Shown here: positions 1 through 7,581 of the stretch, piece after piece | Layout of the letters: the number at the start of each line of letters is the position of its first letter | How positions within the stretch are numbered: position 1 is the stretch's first letter | Assembly (NCBI GenBank): GCA_910578605.1 | Contig: CAJTQG010000032.1 | Span: 1-34,983 of the forward strand | Length of the DNA stretch: 34,983 nt | Origin: an uncultured Lachnospiraceae bacterium | Lineage (GTDB): Bacteria > Bacillota > Clostridia > Lachnospirales > Lachnospiraceae | Reading direction: 5' to 3' | Made by a program: the position numbers and the translations under genes | Notes under the pieces: model-generated | Seen by the model: the letters and a program-made list of their open reading frames with translations, nothing else | Databases searched by the model: none | What the model was told of the DNA's origin: nothing

Positions 1-3
1 GAT

Positions 4-31
4 ATTGCTAATATAACAACTTTTTAGCAAT
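4..31. repeat. Inverted repeat upstream of the LTA-synthase-family gene
   Basis: The 8-base arm at 4-11 (ATTGCTAA) is matched perfectly by its reverse complement at 24-31 (TTAGCAAT), with a 12-base loop. No T-run follows, so this is a poor intrinsic terminator. It lies 24 bases before the start codon at 55. It could be an operator or a leader hairpin. Its left side is close to the window edge, so it cannot be judged fully. Confidence 0.35.
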
Positions 32-54
32 CAAAAACAATAGGAGACGAAGAA

Positions 55-2166
55 ATGCTGAAGAAAGTAAAAGATATTTGGACCAGAGAGGAGAGCAAAC
101 ATACTTTTTTGCTTTATGTAATATCTGCGGTCCTGCTGAACTTAATAATGGAGGGGTTTGCTAGAAAGAACTTTTGGGGTGGCTTTATTTATTTATTTCA
201 ACATCCAAGTGTATTTTTTATTAATACAATGATTATTGTGGCGTCTCTGTCGATTACATTGATGTTTCGGCGCAGAATATTCGGCATTATGATTATCGGA
301 TTTTTTTGGGTAGCTATCAGTGTTGTGGATTTCGTGCTGCTGCTTAAGCGAACAACACCTTTTACGGCTGCCGATTTAGGTATGGGAGATGAATTGCTGG
401 GTGTGGTTGGCAGGTACACCACCACCTTTCAGAGAATTATATTGATTGTAGCAATTGTTCTCTTTGTAATTGCTCTGGTGCTTGTGTGGCTGAAAGCTCC
501 AAGGGTAAAGTATCAGATTCCCAGGCTGTATAATTTAGGAGTGATTGCCACTACTATATTTGCAGCGGCAATCAGTATTAGTATTGGGCTGGAGACAAAC
601 CTGTTATCCACGAAATTTGCAAATCTGACAATAGCTCATGCGGATTATGGTTTTCCCTATTGCTTTGGAGTCAGTATATTCAGAACCGGTGTGAGCAAGC
701 CAAAGAATTATTCAAAAGAAAAGATAGAAGATATTAAAGATAACATAAAAGAAAGCATACCGGAAGACAAGACAACAAATACAGACAATAAGGATAATAT
801 ATTAAAACCTAATATTATTTTCCTGCAATTAGAATCCTTTTTTGACATTAACAAGGTAAAAGGATTAACAATGTCCCAGGATCCAATTCCTTACTTTAAT
901 GAATTAAAGGCGAAATACCCTTCTGGTTTTTTAAATGTACACAATGTAGGCTATGGTACTGCCAACACGGAATTTGAGATTATGACAGGTATGAATCTGG
1001 ATGATTTTGGACCGGGTGAATTTCCATATAAGACTGTGCTGAAAACAACTACTTGCGAAAGTATGGCTTATAATTTAAAGGAAAACGGATATTCCACCCA
1101 TGCCATGCACAATAATACAGGAACCTTCTACTCTCGCAATCAGGTGTTTGCAAATTTAGGCTATGATACCTACACATCTCTGGAATATATGAGGGACTAC
1201 GAAAAGACGCCTATCGGGTGGGTGAAGGATAAAGTGCTGATTGAGGAAATACAGAAGGTACTAGATTCCACTCAGGGGCCGGATTATCTGTATGCAATTT
1301 CTGTGCAGGGACATGGAAGCTATCCAACAGAGCCTGCTTACGAGAACCCTGCTGTGACAGTAATAGACGGTGTAAAAAATGAGGGCAGAAAAAATGCAAT
1401 TGAATATTATATCAATGAAATCCGTGAGATGGATAACTTTATTCGTGAGTTAGTTGCAAAGCTATCGGAGTCAGAGGAAGATATTATTTTAGTAATGTAC
1501 GGAGACCACCTTCCAAGTCTGGGATTTAGTGGTAAAGATTTAATGAACGGTTCAGAATTTCAAACAGAATATATTATTTGGAATAATATGAATATAAAAA
1601 TGGAAGATGAAGATATAGAGGCGTTCCAATTAAGCTCAAAGATTTGTAAGTATTTAGGTATTACAACAGGAGTGATTAACCAGTATCATCAAACCCAGAG
1701 TCAATCAGAGGAATATATCAATGGTTTGCAAAATTTAATGTTTGATATATTTGGAGGAAATCTTTCTGTATATGAGGGAAGCAATCCATATATGCCTACA
1801 GATTTGCAGATGGGTACATTTCCCATCACAATATCTAACGTAGAATCAAGCACTGTGGAAGGTGAAGAGGAGGTAATCTATATAACGGGAACAGAATTTA
1901 CACCCTGCAGCCATGTTTTTGTCAATGGAGAGAAGATGAATACAGAATATATAGATGAAACTCATTTGAAAATCACATATAAGGATGTGAAGCCCGATGA
2001 TGTGTTTGAAGTGAAACAGATGTGGGGGGAGAAAAATGTGGTGAGCACTACCGATGGCTATATTTATTTTGGTGAGACTACCGAAGGAGTTGTGCAGGAG
2101 AGTAGTGAAAATCCAGAATCAAAAAAAGAGACAAAGAAGCAGGAAAAAAATTCCTCAAAAAAGTAA
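55..2166 (+). CDS. LTA synthase family protein (alkaline-phosphatase fold phosphoglycerol transferase) with C-terminal IPT/TIG-like domain
   Basis: This is a membrane enzyme of the LtaS/sulfatase family, which transfers glycerol phosphate from phosphatidylglycerol onto lipoteichoic acid or another envelope glycan. About five membrane segments lie within residues 17-180, followed by a linker rich in Lys, Asp and Glu and then an extracellular catalytic domain (about 250-565). The expected metal and catalytic residues are visible: Glu260 (LQLES), the nucleophile Thr302 (GYGTANTEF), His420 (VQGHGS), and Asp484-His485 (YGDHLP). The protein is 703 residues, clearly longer than typical LtaS. The extra part is an Ig-like IPT/TIG-type domain at about 589-672 (ITGTEF then VFVNGE) and a charged Glu/Lys tail. 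An AGGAGA ribosome binding site precedes the ATG. The substrate is inferred from the family; a non-LTA glycan is possible. Confidence 0.9.
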   Translation: MLKKVKDIWTREESKHTFLLYVISAVLLNLIMEGFARKNFWGGFIYLFQHPSVFFINTMIIVASLSITLMFRRRIFGIMIIGFFWVAISVVDFVLLLKRTTPFTAADLGMGDELLGVVGRYTTTFQRIILIVAIVLFVIALVLVWLKAPRVKYQIPRLYNLGVIATTIFAAAISISIGLETNLLSTKFANLTIAHADYGFPYCFGVSIFRTGVSKPKNYSKEKIEDIKDNIKESIPEDKTTNTDNKDNILKPNIIFLQLESFFDINKVKGLTMSQDPIPYFNELKAKYPSGFLNVHNVGYGTANTEFEIMTGMNLDDFGPGEFPYKTVLKTTTCESMAYNLKENGYSTHAMHNNTGTFYSRNQVFANLGYDTYTSLEYMRDYEKTPIGWVKDKVLIEEIQKVLDSTQGPDYLYAISVQGHGSYPTEPAYENPAVTVIDGVKNEGRKNAIEYYINEIREMDNFIRELVAKLSESEEDIILVMYGDHLPSLGFSGKDLMNGSEFQTEYIIWNNMNIKMEDEDIEAFQLSSKICKYLGITTGVINQYHQTQSQSEEYINGLQNLMFDIFGGNLSVYEGSNPYMPTDLQMGTFPITISNVESSTVEGEEEVIYITGTEFTPCSHVFVNGEKMNTEYIDETHLKITYKDVKPDDVFEVKQMWGEKNVVSTTDGYIYFGETTEGVVQESSENPESKKETKKQEKNSSKK

Positions 2167-2198
2167 AAATAATCTATTAAATTAAAGTCATAATCATG

Positions 2199-2247
2199 AA
2201 AGCTCCCTATTACAATAATAATATAGTATTGTATAGGGAGTTTTTTT
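2199..2247 (+). terminator. Intrinsic terminator whose 3' arm contains the dacF Shine-Dalgarno site
   Basis: The arms are CTCCCTA (2203-2209) with TAGGGAG (2234-2240), and TACAATA (2211-2217) with TATTGTA (2227-2233), separated by one bulged T at 2210. A run of seven Ts at 2241-2247 follows. The outer A residues at 2199-2201 can pair with some of these Ts. The form is that of a rho-independent terminator for the preceding gene. The same GGGAG (2236-2240) is the only good ribosome binding site for the ATG at 2248, and the T-run is its spacer. Confidence 0.75.
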
Positions 2248-3573
2248 ATGAAAAAAATAAGTAAAACAGCAGGTATATTATTTTTATGTGCCACGCTTCT
2301 TTGTTCTGCTGTTCCGCCTAAAGTTTGGGGGACACAATTAAAACAGGAGGCAGACAAACAGGAGGCAGATAAACAGCAGGCAGAGGAACAATCAGCAAAA
2401 CAGCAGGCAGAACAAAAGAAAACCAGTAAAAATCAAACAGATAAAAAGGAGGTAACAAAACAGAAGAATATGGAGCAGCAGGCAGATCTTGGTTTACAGT
2501 CAAAGTCTGTAGTGTTAATGGAAGCGGATACAGGTACCATATTGTACGAGAAGAATCCTGATGAGAGATTAAGTCCTGCCAGCATTACTAAAATTATGAC
2601 GTTGATTTTAATTTTTGATGCTATAGAGCAAGGAAAAATTAAGATGGATGACATGGTTACAACCAGTGCCTACGCCAAGTCTATGGGCGGCTCCCAAGTT
2701 TTTTTGGAGGAGGGAGAGCAGCAGACAGTGGAGACTATGATAAAATGTATTGTCATTGCCAGCGGAAACGATGCCTCAGTGGCAATGGCAGAGCATCTTG
2801 CCGGAAGCGAAACAGAGTTTGTGGCTCAGATGAATCGGCGGGCAAAGGAACTGGGAATGGAAAATACAGTGTTTGAGGATTGCTGTGGTCTTACAGATTC
2901 CACCACTCATTTGACAACTGCAAAAGATGTGGCGTTGATGTCAAGAGAATTGATTACAAAATATCCTAAAATTTTAGAATACTCTGGAATATGGATGGAC
3001 ACTATAACTCATGTGACGGATAAGGGAACAAAGGAGTTTGGACTATCCAACACAAATAAGCTTTTGAAAATGAGCAATTCTTTTCAGGTGACAGGTTTAA
3101 AAACAGGTTCTACTTCTTTGGCAAAATATTGTTTAAGCGCCACGGCAGTGCAGGATGGCATCTCCTTAATTGCAGTTATTATGGCAGCTCCAGACTACAA
3201 GGCTAGATTTGGGGAGGCACAAGCTTTATTAAAGTATGGATATGCCAATTGCAGCTTATATCAGGATAAGGAAGGCGTAGAACTGCAGCCCATAGGTGTA
3301 AAAGGAGGGCAAAAGGACAAAGTGGAAGGTGAGCTGTCAAAGGAATTTTCTTATCTCAGTATGAAGGGTGAGGATTTTGGGAAAATAGAGAAGGAAGTAC
3401 AATATAAAGATTCCTTAGAGGCGCCAATACATAAGGGAGATGGAGTAGGTCAGGTAGTATATAAGTTAAATGACAAGGAATTGGGAACAGTAGCTATTGT
3501 AGCAAAGGAGGATGTGGGAAAAGTTGATTTTTCTCATTGTCTATGGCAGTTATGGCGTATGCTTTGCGTATAG
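2248..3573 (+). CDS. dacF: D-alanyl-D-alanine carboxypeptidase, DacF/PBP5-like (S11 family)
   Basis: This low-molecular-weight penicillin-binding protein removes the terminal D-Ala from peptidoglycan stem peptides on the outer face of the membrane. Residues 1-28 form a signal peptide. Residues 31-75 are a low-complexity Gln/Lys/Glu/Ala linker encoded partly by 15-bp tandem repeats. The peptidase domain shows the three serine-acyltransferase motifs: S112-x-x-K115 (SITK), S172-G-N174 and K285-T-G287. The C-terminal PBP5-type beta domain ends in an amphipathic aromatic stretch (SHCLWQLWRM), the usual membrane anchor. The start at 2248 is fixed by the signal peptide and by the GGGAG site inside the upstream hairpin; the next in-frame Met comes after the signal. 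A second paralogue lies at 6239. Confidence 0.93.
   Translation: MKKISKTAGILFLCATLLCSAVPPKVWGTQLKQEADKQEADKQQAEEQSAKQQAEQKKTSKNQTDKKEVTKQKNMEQQADLGLQSKSVVLMEADTGTILYEKNPDERLSPASITKIMTLILIFDAIEQGKIKMDDMVTTSAYAKSMGGSQVFLEEGEQQTVETMIKCIVIASGNDASVAMAEHLAGSETEFVAQMNRRAKELGMENTVFEDCCGLTDSTTHLTTAKDVALMSRELITKYPKILEYSGIWMDTITHVTDKGTKEFGLSNTNKLLKMSNSFQVTGLKTGSTSLAKYCLSATAVQDGISLIAVIMAAPDYKARFGEAQALLKYGYANCSLYQDKEGVELQPIGVKGGQKDKVEGELSKEFSYLSMKGEDFGKIEKEVQYKDSLEAPIHKGDGVGQVVYKLNDKELGTVAIVAKEDVGKVDFSHCLWQLWRMLCV
2341..2400 (+). repeat. 15-bp imperfect tandem repeat inside dacF (about 3-4 units)
   Basis: Units start at 2341, 2356 and 2371 (AAACAGGAGGCAGAC, the same with T as last base, then AAACAGCAGGCAGAG). 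A degenerate fourth unit starts at 2386. Each unit encodes a Lys-Gln-Glu/Gln-Ala-Asp/Glu pentapeptide in the linker between the signal peptide and the catalytic domain. The unit length is a multiple of three, so changes in copy number would keep the frame. Confidence 0.85.
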
Positions 3574-3592
3574 TGATTGTCTGTGATATACT
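3564..3592 (+). promoter_or_regulatory. Sigma-A-type promoter for the metallophosphoesterase gene
   Basis: A -35 box TTGCGT (3564-3569) and a -10 box TATACT (3587-3592) are separated by exactly 17 bases. The -10 is extended by TG at 3584-3585. The -35 overlaps the last codons of the upstream dacF. The predicted transcript start is near 3599, leaving a leader of about 110 bases before the preferred start codon. Confidence 0.6.
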
Positions 3593-3708
3593 CTTATGGA
3601 AATGTTTTTCTTATTCTGGTATATGTGAAAGTTAGGTATCTGTGAATAAGAAAGAGTTATCAAATAAACAATATGACAAACAGAGTAAGGAAGAGGGAAA
3701 GAAAAAGA

Positions 3709-4587
3709 ATGAAATTACTGATGGGAATTGTTTTATTGGCAGGTATTATCTGCTTGATTCGTTCCTTTTGGGAACGGCATCATTTTAAAGTGGAGGAATA
3801 CGAAATCAAAACAGATAAAATACAAAAAGGAAAAAAATATACCTTTGTTTTTCTGTCAGATTTACACAATGCTTCTTTTGGAAAAGAAAATCAAAAATTA
3901 ATTGAGAAACTGGATATGATTCGCCCAGACGGTATTTTGCTGGGAGGCGATATGCTGATAGGGTGTAAAAATCCTTTATGGGATAATGCCATCAGTCTGT
4001 TAGGGCCCTTGTCAAAAACTTATCCCATCTTTTATGGAATTGGCAACCATGAATACAGGATGAAACTCTACGGGGAGGAATATGGGGACAGTTATGAGAA
4101 ATATTGTGATATATTGAAGAAATATAAGCTGCATATTATGTGCAATGAATCAGTACAGTGGAAGCAGGATTTGTGGATTCATGGGCTTGAGCTTGAGGCA
4201 GAATACTACAAAAGATTTGAGAAGGTGGTACTGACAAAGGAGAAAATGGAAGATTACTTAGGAGAGAAAGAAAAGAATGGATTTCATATTTTGATTGCCC
4301 ACAATCCTGCATACCTTGACGGGTATGGGGATTGGGGGGCAGATCTGGTTCTATCAGGTCACAACCATGGAGGTATTGTCATACTGCCTGGTCTTGGGGG
4401 AGTGATATCAACTCAGTTTACACTATTCCCCAAGTTTGACTGGGGAATATTCAGTAAGAATCATACTAAACTTATACTAAGCAGGGGGTTAGGAACCCAC
4501 ACGATTCCCTTTCGGTTGGGCAATATACCTGAGATTACCGTGATTCATATTGAGGGGACAAGCAGTGAAGATAAAAAGGTTTCATAA
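3709..4587 (+). CDS. Membrane-anchored calcineurin-like metallophosphoesterase (YkuE/YaeI-like)
   Basis: This protein has one N-terminal membrane segment followed by a binuclear-metal phosphoesterase domain. The ordered metal motifs are present: DLH (FLSDLHN), GGD (LLGGDM), GNHE, a His in IAHNP, and GHNH (LSGHNHGG). The fold and the leading hydrophobic helix match the YkuE/YaeI group, whose physiological substrates are poorly defined. I prefer the ATG at 3709, which has AGAGGG upstream and places the hydrophobic helix at the N-terminus. The longer start at 3673 would add twelve mostly basic residues and has no visible ribosome binding site. Neighbours on both sides are cell-wall genes, so an envelope phospholipid or lipid-linked substrate is possible, but this is inference. 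Confidence 0.85.
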   Translation: MKLLMGIVLLAGIICLIRSFWERHHFKVEEYEIKTDKIQKGKKYTFVFLSDLHNASFGKENQKLIEKLDMIRPDGILLGGDMLIGCKNPLWDNAISLLGPLSKTYPIFYGIGNHEYRMKLYGEEYGDSYEKYCDILKKYKLHIMCNESVQWKQDLWIHGLELEAEYYKRFEKVVLTKEKMEDYLGEKEKNGFHILIAHNPAYLDGYGDWGADLVLSGHNHGGIVILPGLGGVISTQFTLFPKFDWGIFSKNHTKLILSRGLGTHTIPFRLGNIPEITVIHIEGTSSEDKKVS

Positions 4588-4594
4588 AAAACAA

Positions 4595-4623
4595 TTGAAA
4601 AATAGAAAGGTTTTGTGTAGAAT
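4595..4623 (+). promoter_or_regulatory. Sigma-A-type promoter for scpAB
   Basis: TTGAAA (4595-4600) and TAGAAT (4618-4623) are separated by 17 bases, and each box matches consensus at five of six positions. The predicted start is near 4630, giving a leader of about 70 bases. A small GC-rich hairpin lies in the leader (TGCCCT at 4644-4649 with AGGGCA at 4657-4662) without a T-run. Confidence 0.6.
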
Positions 4624-4701
4624 GTACTAATGTATGTTTTATTTGCCCTAAGCTAAAGGGCAGGTAGGGCAGGATGATACGGATAAAAAGGATGTGTCAG
4701 T

Positions 4702-5478
4702 GTGGGAATACCAGTAAGACTAGAAGCCTTTGAAGGTCCTTTAGACCTGTTGCTTCACTTAATAGATAAAAATAAAATCAATATTTATGATATTCCGATT
4801 GTGGAGATTACGGACCAATATTTAGAGTATGTCAACGCTATGGACAAACAGGATTTAAATGTGGTAAGTGAATTTTTGGTGATGGCTGCCACCTTGCTGG
4901 ATATCAAATCTCGTATGCTGCTTCCAAAGCAGGTGGATGAAAATGGGGAGGAGGAGGATCCGAGAGCAGAATTGGTGGCCCAGTTATTGGAATATAAAAT
5001 GTACAAATATATGTCCTATGAGTTAAAGGATAGGCAGTTAGATGGTCAGAAGGCTTTATATAAGCCTGCTACTGTGCCGCCTCAGGTGGCCCAGTATGAA
5101 CAACCTGTAGATTTGGAGGAGTTGCTTGGAGATTTAACTCTTGTACGCCTGAAATCAGTATTTGACATGGTAATGAAAAAACAGGAGGACAAGCTGGATC
5201 CAATACGAAGCAAGTTTGGAAAAATTGAGAAGGAAGAGGTCAATTTACCCCAGAAAATGCAGTTTGTGGTGAATTATGTGTTTGATAAGAAGGAGTGTAG
5301 TTTTTGGGAGCTGCTTTTGGGACAGCCAAGTAAAATGCAGATTATCGTTACCTTTTTGGCAGTTTTGGAATTGATGAAAATCAGTAAAATTTCTATTGTT
5401 CAGGAGGAGATTTTTGACGATATTTTTATCACGGCAAATGAGGAAAGTGGAAGAGAGCTTCCAGAGAATATTGAATAA
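4702..5478 (+). CDS. scpA: Segregation and condensation protein A
   Basis: ScpA is the kleisin subunit that bridges the SMC heads in the bacterial condensin Smc-ScpAB, acting in chromosome compaction and segregation. The N-terminal kleisin signature is clear (LEAFEGPLDLLLHLI at residues 6-20, then INIYDIPIVEITDQYLEY), followed by a linker and the C-terminal winged-helix part. The length of 258 residues is normal. The start is a GTG at 4702 preceded by AAAAGGA; the conserved sequence begins right after it, and no in-frame ATG gives a better fit. It is followed 86 bases later by scpB, so the two are probably co-transcribed. Confidence 0.95.
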   Translation: MGIPVRLEAFEGPLDLLLHLIDKNKINIYDIPIVEITDQYLEYVNAMDKQDLNVVSEFLVMAATLLDIKSRMLLPKQVDENGEEEDPRAELVAQLLEYKMYKYMSYELKDRQLDGQKALYKPATVPPQVAQYEQPVDLEELLGDLTLVRLKSVFDMVMKKQEDKLDPIRSKFGKIEKEEVNLPQKMQFVVNYVFDKKECSFWELLLGQPSKMQIIVTFLAVLELMKISKISIVQEEIFDDIFITANEESGRELPENIE

Positions 5479-5564
5479 GACGAAAAAATATATGAGAGAT
5501 AATATATGAGAAATATAAAAGAAAGAAATATTCTTAGTAAAGAAAGGAATTGCTATAAGTAAAA

Positions 5565-6134
5565 ATGAATAAGAAAAAAATGGAAGCTGCCATAGAAGCA
5601 ATATTATTCACTATGGGGGAATCTGTAGAGATTGGGAAAATTGCTATGGCTATTGGTCAGGATTTGGATACTACCAGAAAAGTGATACATAATATGATGG
5701 ACCGATACGAGCAGGAGGAAAGCGGAATTAAAATAATTGAATTGGAGAATGCATTTCAGATGTGCACAAAAACGGAAATGTATGATTATCTTATAAAGGT
5801 TACAAGTGCTCCGAAAAAGTATGTACTGACAGATGTGCTGCTAGAAACTTTATCTATTATTGCATACAAGCAGCCTATCACAAAAACAGAAATTGAAAAA
5901 ATAAGAGGAGTGAAATGCGACCACGCAGTGAATAAACTAGTGGAATATAATTTGGTCATGGAGGTAGGGCGCTTAGAGGCTCCTGGCAGACCGCTGCTTT
6001 TTGGCACAAGCGAAGAATTTTTAAGAAGATTTGCTATATCTTCCCTAGATGAGCTTCCTAGTATAGGGGAAGAGCAGCTGGAGGATTTTAAGCAGGAGGC
6101 AGAGGAGGAAATTCAGCTTACATTAGATGTGTAG
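5565..6134 (+). CDS. scpB: Segregation and condensation protein B
   Basis: ScpB is the dimeric winged-helix subunit of the Smc-ScpAB condensin and binds the middle of ScpA. Recognisable features are the start AAIEAILFTMGE, the conserved ETLSIIAYKQPITKTEIEKIRG block (about residues 92-113), and the GRPLLFGTSEEFL block near residues 145-157. At 189 residues it is full length, ending in an acidic tail. The nearest purine-rich site (AAAGGA, 5543-5548) is about 16 bases from the ATG, longer than usual; a TTG closer to it runs into a stop, so 5565 is the only workable start. Confidence 0.94.
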   Translation: MNKKKMEAAIEAILFTMGESVEIGKIAMAIGQDLDTTRKVIHNMMDRYEQEESGIKIIELENAFQMCTKTEMYDYLIKVTSAPKKYVLTDVLLETLSIIAYKQPITKTEIEKIRGVKCDHAVNKLVEYNLVMEVGRLEAPGRPLLFGTSEEFLRRFAISSLDELPSIGEEQLEDFKQEAEEEIQLTLDV

Positions 6135-6183
6135 AAAATTTTAAAAAGTATTTAGAGAAGACAGTACACTAGTGTAATATTGG

Positions 6184-6214
6184 CATATAATTTCTTGTTT
6201 GTACATATAATTTC
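6184..6214 (+). repeat. Direct repeat CATATAATTTC, two copies 20 bp apart, each with a TATAAT box
   Basis: The 11-base sequence CATATAATTTC occurs at 6184-6194 and again at 6204-6214, just before the second dacF-like gene. Each copy contains a perfect -10 hexamer (6186-6191 and 6206-6211). No good -35 hexamer sits 16-18 bases upstream of either; TTGGCA at 6180-6185 is 20 bases from the second. These may be tandem weak promoters or a regulator binding pair. Confidence 0.45.
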
Positions 6215-6238
6215 AAAAATGAATAGAAAGAAGAATAT

Positions 6239-7453
6239 ATGTTGAGGAGAGGATTTTACAAAAACAGGAAAAGAATGATTCTGTCAATGCAAAGTGTTGT
6301 TTTGGCGATTCTTTGCTGTGCTTTACTTTTCTTAGAGTTACCATTGGTAAGCTATGGACAAACAAAGGAAAAAGACCAGAAAAAAGAAGAGAAAATAGAG
6401 TTGCACGCCCAAGCTGCTGTGTTGATAGATGCAGAGAATGGGCGTGTTTTGTATGGAAAGGATGAGACAAAGGAGCTGCCCATGGCCAGCACCACAAAAA
6501 TTATGACCTGCATTATTGCCTTGGAACAGGGAAATTTGGAGGATGTGGTGGAGGTATCCTCCTATGCTGCCTCTATGCCGGATGTACAGCTAAATATAAA
6601 AAAGGGGGAACAGTATAAGCTGAAGGATTTATTGTACTCTTTGATGTTAGAATCTCACAATGACAGTGCAGTTGCCATTGCAGAACATATAGGAGGAAGC
6701 GTGGAGGGATTCGCTGCACTGATGAATCAAAAGGCAGCAGATTTAGGGGTGTACCATACTCATTTTGTCACGCCAAACGGGTTGGATGCAGAGGGGCATT
6801 ATACAACAGCAGCAGATTTAGCTAGAATAGGAGCTTATGCTATTCAGAACGATACATTTTTGGAGATAACAAACACGCCATCCCACTCATTTTCGGATGT
6901 AAAAGGGAAAAGAAAATTTCAGGTAAATAATAAAGATGCATTCCTAACTATGATGGAGGGAGCGGTTGGCATTAAGACAGGTTTCACCGGAAAGGCAGGC
7001 TACTGTTTTGTAGGTGCCATAAAGAGAAAGGATAAATGTCTGGTAAGTGCGGTGTTGGCATCAGGTTGGCCTCCCCACAAAAAATATAAATGGGCAGATA
7101 CAAAAAAATTGATGCAGTATGGAGTGGATAATTATGAGAGGAAAAATATTTTTCAGTACAAAGATAGTTTTCCAGCCATTCCTGTAGAACAGGGAGTAGA
7201 GGATAAGGTGTCATTGGAGATGGAACAGGGAAAGTTGGAAATGCTCTTATCGAAACAGGATAATGTGAAGGTTACATATCAGTGGGAGGAAAAACTGCAG
7301 GCCCCCGTGGCAAGAGGACAAAAGGTGGGAAGCGCAGACTACTGGGTAAACGGGGAAAAACAGGCATCTTTTTCCATCTATACAACACATGAAGTTCCAA
7401 AAATCAGCTTGGTATGGTGTTTACGGAATTTATGGCAGAAATATCTTTTGTAG
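6239..7453 (+). CDS. D-alanyl-D-alanine carboxypeptidase, DacF-like (second paralogue)
   Basis: This is a second S11-family penicillin-binding protein that trims D-Ala from peptidoglycan stem peptides. It has a basic N-terminus and a hydrophobic signal segment (about residues 14-40). Motifs are S84-T-T-K87, S139-H-N141 (His in place of the Gly seen in the first paralogue) and K246-T-G248. A PBP5-type C-terminal domain and an aromatic amphipathic anchor (LVWCLRNLWQKYLL) follow. It lacks the long Gln/Lys linker of the paralogue at 2248. The ATG at 6239 has only a weak purine site; an internal ATG at 6275 with AGGAAA upstream would still leave a signal peptide and cannot be excluded. DacF members are often tied to sporulation; that role is not shown here. 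Confidence 0.92.
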   Translation: MLRRGFYKNRKRMILSMQSVVLAILCCALLFLELPLVSYGQTKEKDQKKEEKIELHAQAAVLIDAENGRVLYGKDETKELPMASTTKIMTCIIALEQGNLEDVVEVSSYAASMPDVQLNIKKGEQYKLKDLLYSLMLESHNDSAVAIAEHIGGSVEGFAALMNQKAADLGVYHTHFVTPNGLDAEGHYTTAADLARIGAYAIQNDTFLEITNTPSHSFSDVKGKRKFQVNNKDAFLTMMEGAVGIKTGFTGKAGYCFVGAIKRKDKCLVSAVLASGWPPHKKYKWADTKKLMQYGVDNYERKNIFQYKDSFPAIPVEQGVEDKVSLEMEQGKLEMLLSKQDNVKVTYQWEEKLQAPVARGQKVGSADYWVNGEKQASFSIYTTHEVPKISLVWCLRNLWQKYLL

Positions 7454-7502
7454 GGCAATGGAAAAATCTATATTTTTCGGCAGAAATTAGGACAAAATCC
7501 CC

Positions 7503-7531
7503 TTGCACTTTTTGCTGCTTAGCGATACAAT
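7503..7531 (+). promoter_or_regulatory. Sigma-A-type promoter for the decarboxylase operon
   Basis: TTGCAC (7503-7508) and TACAAT (7526-7531) are separated by 17 bases. A further TATAAT overlaps just downstream at 7532-7537 but is too far from the -35. The predicted transcript start is about 7538-7545, with a leader of about 40 bases. A strong GGAGG (7570-7574) precedes the ATG at 7582. Confidence 0.6.
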
Positions 7532-7581
7532 TATAATCGGAGTAAATTTTTAGAAATTAGGAAGAAAATGGAGGACTGATT

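Noticed and set aside
3570..3636. Short GTG-initiated frame between dacF and the metallophosphoesterase
   Set aside because: No ribosome binding site, no family-like features, and it overlaps the promoter at 3564-3592.
6180..6191. Sigma-54 promoter (TTGGCA next to TATAAT)
   Set aside because: The GG and GC elements with the required spacing are not present; only A/T-rich -10 boxes are.
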